Assembly (NCBI GenBank): GCA_012797845.1
Contig: JAAZOH010000039.1
Location: 1-42,007, forward strand
From: Candidatus Beckwithbacteria bacterium
GTDB taxonomy: Bacteria; Patescibacteriota; Microgenomatia; UBA1400; UBA1449
DNA length: 42,007 nt
Direction: 5' to 3'
Part shown: positions 25,159 through 33,459 of the stretch, piece after piece
How the letters are laid out: each line of letters starts with the position of its first letter
How positions within the stretch are numbered: position 1 is the first letter of the stretch
The notes under the pieces: model-generated
What the model was told of the DNA's origin: nothing
Seen by the model: the letters and a program-made list of their open reading frames with translations, nothing else
Database searches by the model: none
Program-made: the position numbers and the translations under genes

Positions 25159-27078
25159 ATGCGAGAAAGGGAGAAATTTAATCCATATATAACTGATACA
25201 TTAAGAAAACTTTTAGATAATCCTCAAGTTAAAAAAGGTTTTGATAGCTTGGTTCAAACAATAGCTGATCATATACCCGACTATACCTTAAATGTCGCTC
25301 CAGACTTTCTAATTGATTTTAGTAGGAAAGTTCCAGAATCTTTGGAGATATCTGGTCAACAAGTTGCCAAGGAGGGGTTGCTTAGCTCTTTGAATCTTAT
25401 TCATAGAATGGTTGCTTATCAACAAATAATGTTTGATTTAGACAAATTCAGAGATATGATTATGGATCAAGTTCCTCGTGGTATTACTGGAGATCTGGCT
25501 ATTGAAACACAAGCTGATCATATAGCTACAGCTTTATTTTTTTCAATTGGCGTTGAAAGCGAAATAGCTAAATATACCGGAGTAGTAACAACAAGATTGG
25601 GAGAAGTCTCCTTTACTACTTTTTTAAGTTCAAAAGATTTGAAAGAAGAAGATTATTTACGCTTTTTTATGATTGCTTCGCTTGTCAGATCTGATCAATT
25701 TTTAGTTGACCATCGTAAGACTTTTTTTGCTTCTAGATTAGATGAGCACTACAACCCTCTTGTTGATACGACAGAGGTCAATGATTATGATAAGCATTTG
25801 GCGGTTGGGTTGGGCGCACTATTTGAATTATCCAAACAATTTGAAAAAAAAGAAGGTATCTTAGCTGAATACTTAGCAACGCAAAATATTCCAAACTATC
25901 AAATAGAAGTTTTAATTTTTATCTTAAAAAAAATAACATCATTTAGAAAAAGAACCCATACTAGCTTAATAAAAGGGGAATTTAATGAAGAAAAAAATAC
26001 CATAAAAGCATTGCAGATTTATTTATCAAATGGCACACTATCCACCCAAAAAGAATTACTTGAATATTTGGGATTAGTTGGACAAGATGCGATTACTAAG
26101 ATGTTTGTTATAGCTACTAAAGACAGATCTTCTTCACCATTATATCGAGTTGTTGCTAGATCAATTCTAGATGTTATTGATTTGTTTGACGGATCTTTTT
26201 TTAGGGAACAAGAGCTCTCTACCTTGATCAGTTTGCTAGAAACTGACGGAGATGTGATTGATAAAAATGAATTATTAGAAAAAATAAATATAGCTAAAAG
26301 TTTAAAAAGGCTAGGAGGTGAACATGTTGTGGAAATTAGTGACGATGATTTGCAAGTAAAAATAGTTTTTCGCTCAGCTGATGCAAGTTGTTTTGAGATG
26401 AGAGTTCAAATTGAAGGTAGGTCTTGCCAATTTAATGTTGATATAAAAAATAATTTATTTAGACACAATATTATTCTTTTATTAAGCGAACAAGGAGAAA
26501 CTATCCTTCAAAATTTGGTATTGCAGTTGGTTGATAAATGGTTGGATAGCTTTATTGAGCAAGCTCAAGAAGAAAGGGATGAAAGACTATCTCGGGGGCA
26601 AGCGCTAGTAATTTCACCTTCAAAAAAACCGAGGATGCAAAAAAACCCAAGAAGAGCTGATCGTGGGCCAGGAGAATTTCCTAACACTACTAGACATAGG
26701 GCTATAAGTCTAATTAGAGACTCTTCAGATACTACTTTAATAGAAGAAACAAAGGAGCATCAAGTTCATGGTTTAAGAATTACATATGATGTGCGAGAAA
26801 TATGTAAAGCAATAAAAGATAAAAGATTAAGTGGTTTAATAATTGAAGCTTTGGCTTTATTAAATAGTGATGAGTATGAAGGACAATTTCCTATAAAAAA
26901 AATACCATCAATCAAAGGAGGTAAATTTAAGAACATGTTTAGATTAAGTTTCAGAGATATAACAGGAGCAAATTCAGAAATAAGCCATCTCAGAGCTATA
27001 CTTAGATCGAGGAAATCATCAAAAGGCCAAATGGTATTTTACATTGAAAAAATTGGAAATCATGATGATGTGTATTAA
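25159..27078 (+). CDS. Large protein of unknown function with RelE/ParE-like C-terminal domain (639 aa)
   Basis: The N-terminal ~480 residues are soluble, mainly helical and not recognised. A basic, probably disordered linker follows (about 487-530, Lys/Arg/Pro-rich, KKPRMQKNPRRADRGPGE). The last ~95 residues resemble a RelE/ParE toxin: an alpha-helical hairpin with KAIKDKRLSGLIIEALALLN, then PIKKIPSIKGGKFKNMFRLS (the usual 'L-G...yRlR' strand), and a terminal FYIEKIGNHDDVY that matches the family's closing 'IghRkdvY' strand. No antitoxin gene adjoins it. The TAAAAT box at 25145-25150 ends only 8 bases before the ATG, so the mRNA may be leaderless. It could be a toxin-fold domain used for RNA or ribosome binding rather than a toxin. 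Confidence 0.7.
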   Translation: MREREKFNPYITDTLRKLLDNPQVKKGFDSLVQTIADHIPDYTLNVAPDFLIDFSRKVPESLEISGQQVAKEGLLSSLNLIHRMVAYQQIMFDLDKFRDMIMDQVPRGITGDLAIETQADHIATALFFSIGVESEIAKYTGVVTTRLGEVSFTTFLSSKDLKEEDYLRFFMIASLVRSDQFLVDHRKTFFASRLDEHYNPLVDTTEVNDYDKHLAVGLGALFELSKQFEKKEGILAEYLATQNIPNYQIEVLIFILKKITSFRKRTHTSLIKGEFNEEKNTIKALQIYLSNGTLSTQKELLEYLGLVGQDAITKMFVIATKDRSSSPLYRVVARSILDVIDLFDGSFFREQELSTLISLLETDGDVIDKNELLEKINIAKSLKRLGGEHVVEISDDDLQVKIVFRSADASCFEMRVQIEGRSCQFNVDIKNNLFRHNIILLLSEQGETILQNLVLQLVDKWLDSFIEQAQEERDERLSRGQALVISPSKKPRMQKNPRRADRGPGEFPNTTRHRAISLIRDSSDTTLIEETKEHQVHGLRITYDVREICKAIKDKRLSGLIIEALALLNSDEYEGQFPIKKIPSIKGGKFKNMFRLSFRDITGANSEISHLRAILRSRKSSKGQMVFYIEKIGNHDDVY

Positions 27079-27084
27079 ATTTAC

Positions 27085-27516
27085 TTACAAAAAATCTTGC
27101 AATAAGCTCTCAGCCTTTAGTTGAGTAGCAGGAACTCTAAAAATATACTGACGCCAAAATAACCTATCATCTAATCCAATTTCTGGTTTTATAAGCATTA
27201 TTTCCAGTAGATCAACTTGTTTAGAGTGAGTAATTCTGAAAACTTGACAAACTGAGCCCTCCAGTAAAGCAATGGGTCTTAAGTCTCGTATAAGTGCTAC
27301 ATTGCACTCTAAAACTTCCTCGCCAAAGTTAATGGTAGTAGTTTTGGGAAAAACTTCGTTGCTATCATATAAATCTTCTATTTGGCTGACTAAAGAGGAA
27401 ATGTAGGTAATTTCAAATACCGCTTCGTCTCTGAATGAAAACTCGCCCTTGATATCTAATATAAGTAATTCAAGTTCTTTAACTTCACTATAGAGAAGCT
27501 CAGGGTTGACCTGCAT
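27085..27516 (-). CDS. Hypothetical protein overlapping galU (143 aa)
   Basis: Not recognised. The chain is acidic and probably alpha+beta: a helical N-terminus (MQVNPELLYSEVKELELLIL) and several hydrophobic strands (ITYISSLVSQIEDLY, VCQVFRITHSKQVDLLEIML). Its start overlaps the 3' end of galU by 17 bases on the same strand, so it is the second gene of a galU operon and likely to be translated by coupling. It converges with the RelE-tailed gene, 6 bases from its end. A link to UDP-glucose metabolism is possible only by position. Confidence 0.68.
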   Translation of the reverse strand: MQVNPELLYSEVKELELLILDIKGEFSFRDEAVFEITYISSLVSQIEDLYDSNEVFPKTTTINFGEEVLECNVALIRDLRPIALLEGSVCQVFRITHSKQVDLLEIMLIKPEIGLDDRLFWRQYIFRVPATQLKAESLLQDFL

Positions 27517-28384
27517 GTTCTATTTTAGCTTTGAAGTATTCTTTTATTGCTTCGCCAATTTCCGGATCTTCAAGCATAAAATCAACTACAGTTTTATGAT
27601 AAGCTAATTTGTTACCAGTGTCTTGAAAGCGGCCATCTCTGATTTCAACAGCTAAACATTGCTGCTGTCTGCAAAGCTGATTAATGGCGTCAACCAGCCA
27701 TAGTTCGCCGCCTTTGCCGGGTTGTAAATTTTCTAAAATAGGAAACACATCTGGTGTAAAAAGATAGGCTCCGGAGACCATGATATCGGAGGGAGCGTTT
27801 TCAGCGCCAGGCTTTTCCACGATTTCTTTCAAGGTAAAAACATTATCCTCAAATGGTTCTAGTCGGCCAATACCAGCATGTTTCTTTTGTTCATCATTGA
27901 CTTTGATGGCAGCAAAGGTGGGACATTGGTGAGCGTTAAAAACGTCAAGGCATTGTTTAAGTCTTGAAGGTTGAGCCCAAGTAAATTGATCCCCCCAAAC
28001 CACTACAAAAGGCTCATTGCCGACTGCTCGGCGTGAAGAAATAACTGGAGTAGCATTGCCATACGGGCCTTTTTGGCGGATATAAATAAAATCTGCCATG
28101 TCAGCAATTTTACGAATTTCTGCGAGCTGCTGTTGCTTACCGGCTTTTTCTAGCTGGTCTTCTAGAAGTGGAGCATAGTCAAAATGATCCTCTATTGAGC
28201 GTTTGCGGCTATCGGTCACAATAATAATTTCTTCAATGCCAGCCTCTACGCACTCTTCAACCACATACTGAATCACTGGTTTATTGATAATGGGCAACAT
28301 TTCTTTTGGCATGGCTTTAGTCCAAGGTAAAAAACGGGAGCCAATGCCAGCGGCTGGAATGATAGCTTTTTTGATTTTAGACAT
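27500..28384 (-). CDS. galU: UTP--glucose-1-phosphate uridylyltransferase
   Basis: Makes UDP-glucose for surface glycan synthesis. The N-terminal nucleotide-binding loop AAGIGSRFLPWTKAMPKEML (about 11-30), IINKPVIQYVVEE, the glucose-phosphate site region GPYGNATPV, FVVVWGDQF (metal Asp), EIVEKPG (sugar-binding Glu-Lys), and the C-terminal FQDTGNKLAYHKT all fit the family. Length 294 aa is normal. The loop WGDQF replaces the more common LPDD/GDD but keeps the Asp. It ends in TGA within the next gene. With the phosphohexomutase at 0.4-1.9 kb it would complete the path from glucose-6-P to UDP-glucose. Confidence 0.95.
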   Translation of the reverse strand: MSKIKKAIIPAAGIGSRFLPWTKAMPKEMLPIINKPVIQYVVEECVEAGIEEIIIVTDSRKRSIEDHFDYAPLLEDQLEKAGKQQQLAEIRKIADMADFIYIRQKGPYGNATPVISSRRAVGNEPFVVVWGDQFTWAQPSRLKQCLDVFNAHQCPTFAAIKVNDEQKKHAGIGRLEPFEDNVFTLKEIVEKPGAENAPSDIMVSGAYLFTPDVFPILENLQPGKGGELWLVDAINQLCRQQQCLAVEIRDGRFQDTGNKLAYHKTVVDFMLEDPEIGEAIKEYFKAKIEHAGQP

Positions 28385-28410
28385 AATTTTGCAAATTATT
28401 AATAGTCATA

Positions 28411-28794
28411 TTATAGCAACTTCCATTCTTTATAAATATGTGGTACTGGCTCTGTTTCAGTCCCCAAATTTAAAACAGTTTCACCTCTTTCAATTAGGCC
28501 GCAAATAATTAATATTCTAAGCAGTTGTTCTTTGTTTTTTGGTCTCATTCCGGTTAGATCTTCCATAACTCCATAAATACCTACTAATGAGGCATGGTTA
28601 TCATTTGTATGTGCTTTCCCGGATAATAAATATGAAATATGAAAAGGTTCTAATCCCATATAATTAGCTAGAATTTTGCTTAATAGAGGTTTACCATATG
28701 GGTTTAATGTTTCTAATATCAATTGAATTAGCTCTATTTGTGGGGAAGTGAAAAAACTCTCAGCTCTTAGCTGAGATCCATCCTCTTTTCTCAT
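28411..28794 (-). CDS. Hypothetical protein (127 aa), possibly DNA-binding
   Basis: Not recognised. It is predicted all-helical and soluble. The middle part, LLSKILANYMGLEPFHISYLL followed by SGKAHTNDN (given in parts; about residues 37-66), has the spacing of a helix-turn-helix in which a recognition helix follows MGLEPFHIS, but I cannot confirm this. It lies between the ABC-2 permease gene (36 bases upstream on the same strand) and galU (26 bases downstream), so it may belong to either transcription unit. Confidence 0.6.
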   Translation of the reverse strand: MRKEDGSQLRAESFFTSPQIELIQLILETLNPYGKPLLSKILANYMGLEPFHISYLLSGKAHTNDNHASLVGIYGVMEDLTGMRPKNKEQLLRILIICGLIERGETVLNLGTETEPVPHIYKEWKLL

Positions 28795-28830
28795 GGTTGC
28801 TATTATAAGCTATATAGGCAGGTATATTTC

Positions 28831-29577
28831 TTACAGCTCAATTTTGCTAAATAGGTAGCTAGCAATAGCTAGAGTAGCTACTGAAAAAGCTATTAAAATA
28901 GCGCTATTAAAAAGTAAGGGGCTATTAAAGGAATTGAGAAGTAAAATCCGCAGGGCTGTAACCCCATAGCTTAGCGGATTAGCGTTTGTAATGACTTGAA
29001 CCGTGTAAGGTAAATTGGTAATAGGAAACAAGGCTCCAGAGAAGAAAAATAAGGGCATAGCTAGATAACTCATGATCAGCTGAAACCCATGAAAATCTTT
29101 CATAGTGCAAGCTATAGCTGTACCTAAGCTAGTAAAAAATAAGCCAATTAAAAACATAATAAATAAAGCTAGTGGCAGATAAAGTAGATGACTTGGCCTA
29201 AAGCCCATCAAAAGTGTCAGAAAAAATATTAAAACTCCCTGAATAGTAGCAATAGTAGCGCCACCTAAACATCGGCCTAAAATAATCTCAAATCGGGAAA
29301 CTGGAGCTACAAAGGTTTCTTTTAAAAAACCAAACTGACGATCAAAAATCAGTTCCACTCCGGCAAAAATAGCCGTAAACATAATGCCTTGAGCCATAAT
29401 GCCCGGAGCAATAAAATCAATATAATTGCCTTGACCAGACCGAGCATATAAAGAACTAAAGCCCATCCCAAAAGCCAGCATAAAAAGAATCGGTTGGCCT
29501 AAAGAACCAATAATTCTAGAAGGAGTTCGGATATAGCGTTTGATTTGGCGGAGCCAAAGAATATAAATAGCAATCAT
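28831..29577 (-). CDS. ABC-2 type transporter permease (DrrB-like)
   Basis: Membrane component of an ABC exporter paired with the ATPase gene 2 bases upstream. It has six hydrophobic segments. Typical ABC-2 signatures are visible: the elongated loop with GSLGQPILFMLAFGMGFSSL near the start, FLKETFVAPVSRFEIILGR (amphipathic coupling helix), and the late FFFSGALFPITNLP...NPLSYGVTALR pattern before the last helix. Length 248 aa is normal for DrrB-like exporters of drugs or lipids. The real cargo is unknown. Confidence 0.92.
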   Translation of the reverse strand: MIAIYILWLRQIKRYIRTPSRIIGSLGQPILFMLAFGMGFSSLYARSGQGNYIDFIAPGIMAQGIMFTAIFAGVELIFDRQFGFLKETFVAPVSRFEIILGRCLGGATIATIQGVLIFFLTLLMGFRPSHLLYLPLALFIMFLIGLFFTSLGTAIACTMKDFHGFQLIMSYLAMPLFFFSGALFPITNLPYTVQVITNANPLSYGVTALRILLLNSFNSPLLFNSAILIAFSVATLAIASYLFSKIEL

Positions 29578-29579
29578 AG

Positions 29580-30389
29580 TTAATTTCTATTTTGACGTTG
29601 CATACGCATCATAGTTTGCATATGAGTTTCACCATTTTCTGGTCTAATTTGCCGGCCAGTTAATTTTAAAAAGACATCTTCCAAAGTTTTACCATGATAG
29701 CTGCGCTTCAAATTATCAGCCGTATCAATAGCTATTAACTCTCCATGATCAATGATGCCAATTCTATCGGCATAACGCTCAGCCTCTTCCATATAGTGGG
29801 TGGTGAAAAAAACAGTAGTTTTTTGTTTGTGATTCAGTTTTTTAATATAATCCCAAATCTTATTTCTAGTTTGAGGATCGAGGCCCAGTGTTGGTTCATC
29901 TAAAAAGAAAATACTAGGATTATGAAGTAAACCTCGGGCAATCTCCAAGCGGCGTTTCATGCCACCAGAAAAAGTTTTGACGAGACTTTTTTGTCTATCG
30001 GCTAAATCAACCATTTCTAGAAGTTCTTGGATTCTTAGCTTGCGAGTTTTATTTGGTAATCCATATAAGACTCCATGAAAATCCATGTTTTCATACGCAG
30101 TTAGTTCTTCATCAATGCTGGAATCCTGAAATACAATCCCAAATGATTTTCTAACTTGGTTTTCTTGTGTTTGGGGATTAAAACCATCTACTAAGACTTG
30201 TCCCGAAGTGGGATTGCTTAATGTAGTTAGTATTTTAATAGTAGTAGTTTTGCCAGCGCCATTAGGGCCTAAAAAAGCAAAAATCTCTCCTTTTTTGACA
30301 CAAAAATTAAGCTGATTTACGGCTGTAAAATTTTTGAATTTCTTAACTAGATTAGAAACTAAAATAGCGCAATCTGGATTTTTTGACAT
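29580..30389 (-). CDS. ABC transporter ATP-binding protein (DrrA-like)
   Basis: ATPase that powers the ABC-2 permease encoded 2 bases downstream. Walker A is GPNGAGKTT, the Q-loop is in GIVFQDSSIDEELTAYEN, the signature is FSGGMKRRLEIARGL, Walker B is IFFLDEPTLGLD, and the switch His is in FFTTHYMEEAERYADR. The C-terminal ~40 residues after ALEDVFLKLTGR-type sequence (TLEDVFLKLTGRQ) are the usual DrrA tail. I chose the ATG at 30389 over a TTG two codons upstream. Length 269 aa. It is transcribed away from the histone-like gene; about 250 bp of promoter region lie between them. Confidence 0.93.
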   Translation of the reverse strand: MSKNPDCAILVSNLVKKFKNFTAVNQLNFCVKKGEIFAFLGPNGAGKTTTIKILTTLSNPTSGQVLVDGFNPQTQENQVRKSFGIVFQDSSIDEELTAYENMDFHGVLYGLPNKTRKLRIQELLEMVDLADRQKSLVKTFSGGMKRRLEIARGLLHNPSIFFLDEPTLGLDPQTRNKIWDYIKKLNHKQKTTVFFTTHYMEEAERYADRIGIIDHGELIAIDTADNLKRSYHGKTLEDVFLKLTGRQIRPENGETHMQTMMRMQRQNRN

Positions 30390-30540
30390 AGACAAATTGT
30401 AGTCTTTATTACTAGTTATGTAAATAAAATATTAAACGACATTGGATAGTTAAAACACAAAACAAAAAAGCACATAAAATAGTGATAAAAAAACTGATTT
30501 ATTTATCAAAAATGCTTATAAAATAAGTTTTTATTAAAGA

Positions 30541-30568
30541 TTGACAAGTTATGTAAAAAGCCTATTAT
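30541..30568 (+). promoter_or_regulatory. Strong sigma-70 promoter of the histone-like gene
   Basis: Perfect -35 TTGACA (30541-30546), a 16-base spacer and -10 TATTAT (30563-30568). This is the best canonical promoter in the window. It gives a leader of about 65 nt that ends in an exceptional ribosome site, AAGGGGGTGAT (30623-30633), 6 bases before the ATG. Confidence 0.75.
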
Positions 30569-30639
30569 TATTTATTAAGCTGATATTTTCCTTTATTTTT
30601 CAGTCAAAATTACCTTCTTTATAAAGGGGGTGATACCTA

Positions 30640-30786
30640 ATGCCTGCCAAAAAAACTGCCAAGAAAAAACCTGCTAAAAAACCAGTTAAGAAAGTCGTCA
30701 AAAAAGTCAAAAAAACAGTAAAAAAGGCTGTTAAAAAAACCGTTCGTAAAGTAGCTAAGAAAAAGCCTGCTAAAAAGAAAAAATAA
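30640..30786 (+). CDS. Lysine-rich histone H1-like DNA-binding protein (48 aa)
   Basis: A 48-residue protein made almost entirely of Lys, Ala, Val, Pro and Thr, starting MPAKKTAKKKPAKKPVKK and ending PAKKKK, with one Arg and no acidic residue. PAKK and VKK repeats are typical of eukaryotic H1 tails and of bacterial H1-like proteins, so binding DNA or RNA is the likely role. Its control sequences are the strongest in the window: consensus promoter, near-perfect anti-SD match just before the ATG, and a 13-bp terminator 38 bases after the stop. It must be made in quantity. It is divergent from the DrrAB-like ABC genes. Confidence 0.88.
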   Translation: MPAKKTAKKKPAKKPVKKVVKKVKKTVKKAVKKTVRKVAKKKPAKKKK

Positions 30787-30824
30787 AATACTTCAGAACG
30801 TACGTTTTTAAGTGAAGGTTTAAA

Positions 30825-30853
30825 AGGCGGTTTGGATTTTATCCAAGCCGCCT
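30825..30853. terminator. Bidirectional terminator between the histone-like gene and the P3A ATPase
   Basis: A 13-bp stem (one G-U) with a 3-base loop: AGGCGGTTTGGAT pairs with ATCCAAGCCGCCT. A-rich sequence precedes it and T-rich sequence follows, so it can serve the plus-strand histone-like gene and the minus-strand ATPase gene, which ends at 30875. Confidence 0.85.
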
Positions 30854-30874
30854 AATTTATTGAAAAACCTGATG

Positions 30875-33247
30875 TTATCTACTGTTTAGTTTTTTGTAAA
30901 AAAGTTGCTTGGATAATTCGCTAAGTTGCATCCAAAGTAAGCACCAAAGCCAGGTTAGACCAATCCAAAGCAGCGAAATTTTAGCTGGCATAAAAAGGCC
31001 AGTAGCTGCCAGAATAGTAGCAATAAGTTGAGTGATCGAGGTAGTTATGATTACCGGCAAACTAGGTAAATAGCTAAACCAAATCTTTTTAGTGCGGGCT
31101 ACATAAACCAAAAGATGGCCGCCGATGGTTAATTTAAGAAAATAAATAGTTTGAATATATTCCCAAGAAAGATGGGCATACTGAGTAAGGATTAAAAAAA
31201 GAAGCAAGCTGTTAAATACTCCCACCAAACCAAATAAAGTACTAAGAGCAAAACGATGTTTAAGCTTATCTCTTTGAATCTTAAGGCTCACTCTCACGCG
31301 ATCAAAGGCTAGGGAAATAATAGGAATATCATTTAAAATAGCCAGTAAAATCAGCTGAATGGGAGTAAGCGGATAGGTATGATACCAAACTCCTAAAATA
31401 AGAATGGTGATAATAAGGCGCAGACTTTCAGAAATCCGATAGACAGAGTAGGAGTAGAGTCTGGCAAAAATTTTCTTACTTTCAAATAAAGCATCTTTGA
31501 TAACCGAAATCCCATTGCTGAGCAAAACAATATCGGCAGTAGCTTTTAAAATATCCACAGCATTGGCAACGGCAATGCTGATGTTAGCAGCTTTTAAAGC
31601 CGGCAAATCATTGATGCCATCGCCAGTTGAGGCCACGGTAAAATATTTTTTGGCTGCAACCACTAGCTCATATTTATCTTTTGGTAGGATCTCAGCAAAG
31701 GCAGCTGTAGTTGTAAAAACTTCTGCTTTTAATTTTTTAAGACCAATAGCTTCCAGTTCTGATTTAGCTACAATAGTATGTTTGCCAAAACGAAGTTGGC
31801 TGGCAATTTCCTGAGCAATGGCCCTGTTATCGCCAGTGACCATAGTCATATCAATCCCATTGTGTTTGAGATAGTTAGCTACGCTAGCAGCTTCTGGCCT
31901 TAAGCGATCGGAAATAGCTAAAATACCCAGGAGTTGGGCTTTGTGTCGGCTTTTTAGTTTAGTGTTTTTAGCCAGAGCTACAGTACGATAGCCCCGCCTG
32001 GCTAGATTATTAATTTCCTGCTCAAATTGGTGGCGTTGATTATTTGTTAATTTACACAGCTTAGCTACAACTTGCGGAGCCCCAAATTCTAAAGCAAAGG
32101 TTTTGCCTTTCATTTTGACAGCTGTGGTGCTATGTTTGCGATCAGAATCAGCGGCCGTAAAGTGGAGGATGGAGGCTTCGTCTTTACTGATGTGAAGATG
32201 ATGACTTTTGCGAAACACAGCTTGGCTAATAATTGAGTTGGGGTCTTCTTGGCAAGCTAGTTTGGCCAATGATAAAACAGTAGTAATGTTTGTTTTGCCA
32301 AATGGTGTAACGCTATGAATCGTAATACTATTGGTTGTTAGGGTTCCGGTTTTATCGGTCAAAAGCAAATTAACATTGGCCAAATCTTGCAACGAGGATA
32401 AGCGGCGCACCAAGACTTGTTTTTTGCTCAGCTCAACCACGCCCAGCTCAATAATTAAAGTCATGACTGTGGGGAGGCTAATAGGCACTCCGGCAATCAC
32501 CAAGGATAAATCCAGGGTCAAAATTTCCAAAATAGGAGCTTGATGGAGAAGAAGGACTATAGTTAGTAACAGTAAAGCTGCAAAGCTAACTAAGGTTAAA
32601 AATCTGGAAATAGTTAGAATATCTTTTTCTAGTAAGCTTTGTTTGTTGATTTTTTCAACAGACAAAAGAGTTTTGCCAAAATAAGTGCGGCTGCCAGTAG
32701 CTACCACTTCTATTAAAGCCCAGCCGCTAATGACATAAGCGCCGGAAACTACCTGGTCTCCGCTGTTTTTTTCTTTGGGGAGAGATTCGCCAGTGACAGC
32801 TGATTCGTTAAGCTCAAATTTATAAGCCTCAGTGACTTTGCCATCAGCTGGAATGACTGAGCCTACACTAACTTTGACTAAATCACCTGGCACTAGCTCT
32901 CTGGTGCTAATAGCTTGCCACAAATGATCTCGTAGGACTTGCAGTTTGGTTTCCAGGCGGTGATTGAGTTTTTGTATAGCAGTATCAGCTTTGTGTTCCT
33001 GCCAGGCAGTAATAATCTGATTTAGCAGAAGAAGTAGAAGGATAAAATAGGCATCAAAAATTTTGTGGCTAAAAAAGGATAAGCCCGAAGCAGTCAGCAA
33101 CATTAAAGAAATAGGGGAGATAAAACGCTTTCCGTATTTAACTAAAAATGAAACTTTTTTGGCGGCAATTTCATTGTAACCATAAATCGTTAGTCGTTGA
33201 GCAGCTTCTTGACTGGTTAAGCCAGAAGAAGGAGGTGGTGCAGGCAT
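30875..33247 (-). CDS. P3A-type plasma-membrane H+-ATPase-like pump
   Basis: P-type ATPase of the proton-pump class. Seen in order: N-terminal GLTSQEAAQRLTIYGYNEI, actuator ESAVTGESLPKEK, M4 GVPISLPTVMTLIIELG, VLVRRLSSLQDLANVNLLLT leading to the phosphorylation site TDKTGTLTTN, MVTGDNRAIA, hinge TGDGINDLPALK, M5 ISESLRLIITIL, and M6 AILNDIPIISLAFDRV. The M5 Arg and M6 Asp are the residues that plant and yeast proton pumps use. At 790 aa it lacks the long regulatory C-terminus of plant pumps. It may energise the membrane or drive the CaCA exchanger encoded 212 bases upstream on the same strand. Confidence 0.9.
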   Translation of the reverse strand: MPAPPPSSGLTSQEAAQRLTIYGYNEIAAKKVSFLVKYGKRFISPISLMLLTASGLSFFSHKIFDAYFILLLLLLNQIITAWQEHKADTAIQKLNHRLETKLQVLRDHLWQAISTRELVPGDLVKVSVGSVIPADGKVTEAYKFELNESAVTGESLPKEKNSGDQVVSGAYVISGWALIEVVATGSRTYFGKTLLSVEKINKQSLLEKDILTISRFLTLVSFAALLLLTIVLLLHQAPILEILTLDLSLVIAGVPISLPTVMTLIIELGVVELSKKQVLVRRLSSLQDLANVNLLLTDKTGTLTTNSITIHSVTPFGKTNITTVLSLAKLACQEDPNSIISQAVFRKSHHLHISKDEASILHFTAADSDRKHSTTAVKMKGKTFALEFGAPQVVAKLCKLTNNQRHQFEQEINNLARRGYRTVALAKNTKLKSRHKAQLLGILAISDRLRPEAASVANYLKHNGIDMTMVTGDNRAIAQEIASQLRFGKHTIVAKSELEAIGLKKLKAEVFTTTAAFAEILPKDKYELVVAAKKYFTVASTGDGINDLPALKAANISIAVANAVDILKATADIVLLSNGISVIKDALFESKKIFARLYSYSVYRISESLRLIITILILGVWYHTYPLTPIQLILLAILNDIPIISLAFDRVRVSLKIQRDKLKHRFALSTLFGLVGVFNSLLLFLILTQYAHLSWEYIQTIYFLKLTIGGHLLVYVARTKKIWFSYLPSLPVIITTSITQLIATILAATGLFMPAKISLLWIGLTWLWCLLWMQLSELSKQLFYKKLNSR

Positions 33248-33361
33248 ATTCTAGACTTTTTTAAAACAAAGAAACACACACTAACTTGTCTTTTTGGTAA
33301 TTTTCAGTGTCAGATAACACCTCAAGTACGGTTAGTACTATCGGTATTATCTTCCTAGAAA

Positions 33362-33390
33362 ATTACACAAAAATTCTTCGTTTTTGTAAT
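33362..33390 (-). terminator. Possible terminator after the cation exchanger gene
   Basis: CAAAAA (33368-33373) pairs with TTTTTG (33381-33386), extended by ATTA/TAAT with a 2-base bulge. On the minus strand a short T-run follows the stem. It lies in the 212-bp gap between the exchanger and the P3A ATPase. AT-only pairing makes it weak. Confidence 0.35.
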
Positions 33391-33459
33391 ATTTTTTATT
33401 TTAAAAAAGTCTAGTTTTAGTATACGCCTAGTGCTAACGGCTCTCAAAAGTAAAAGAGG

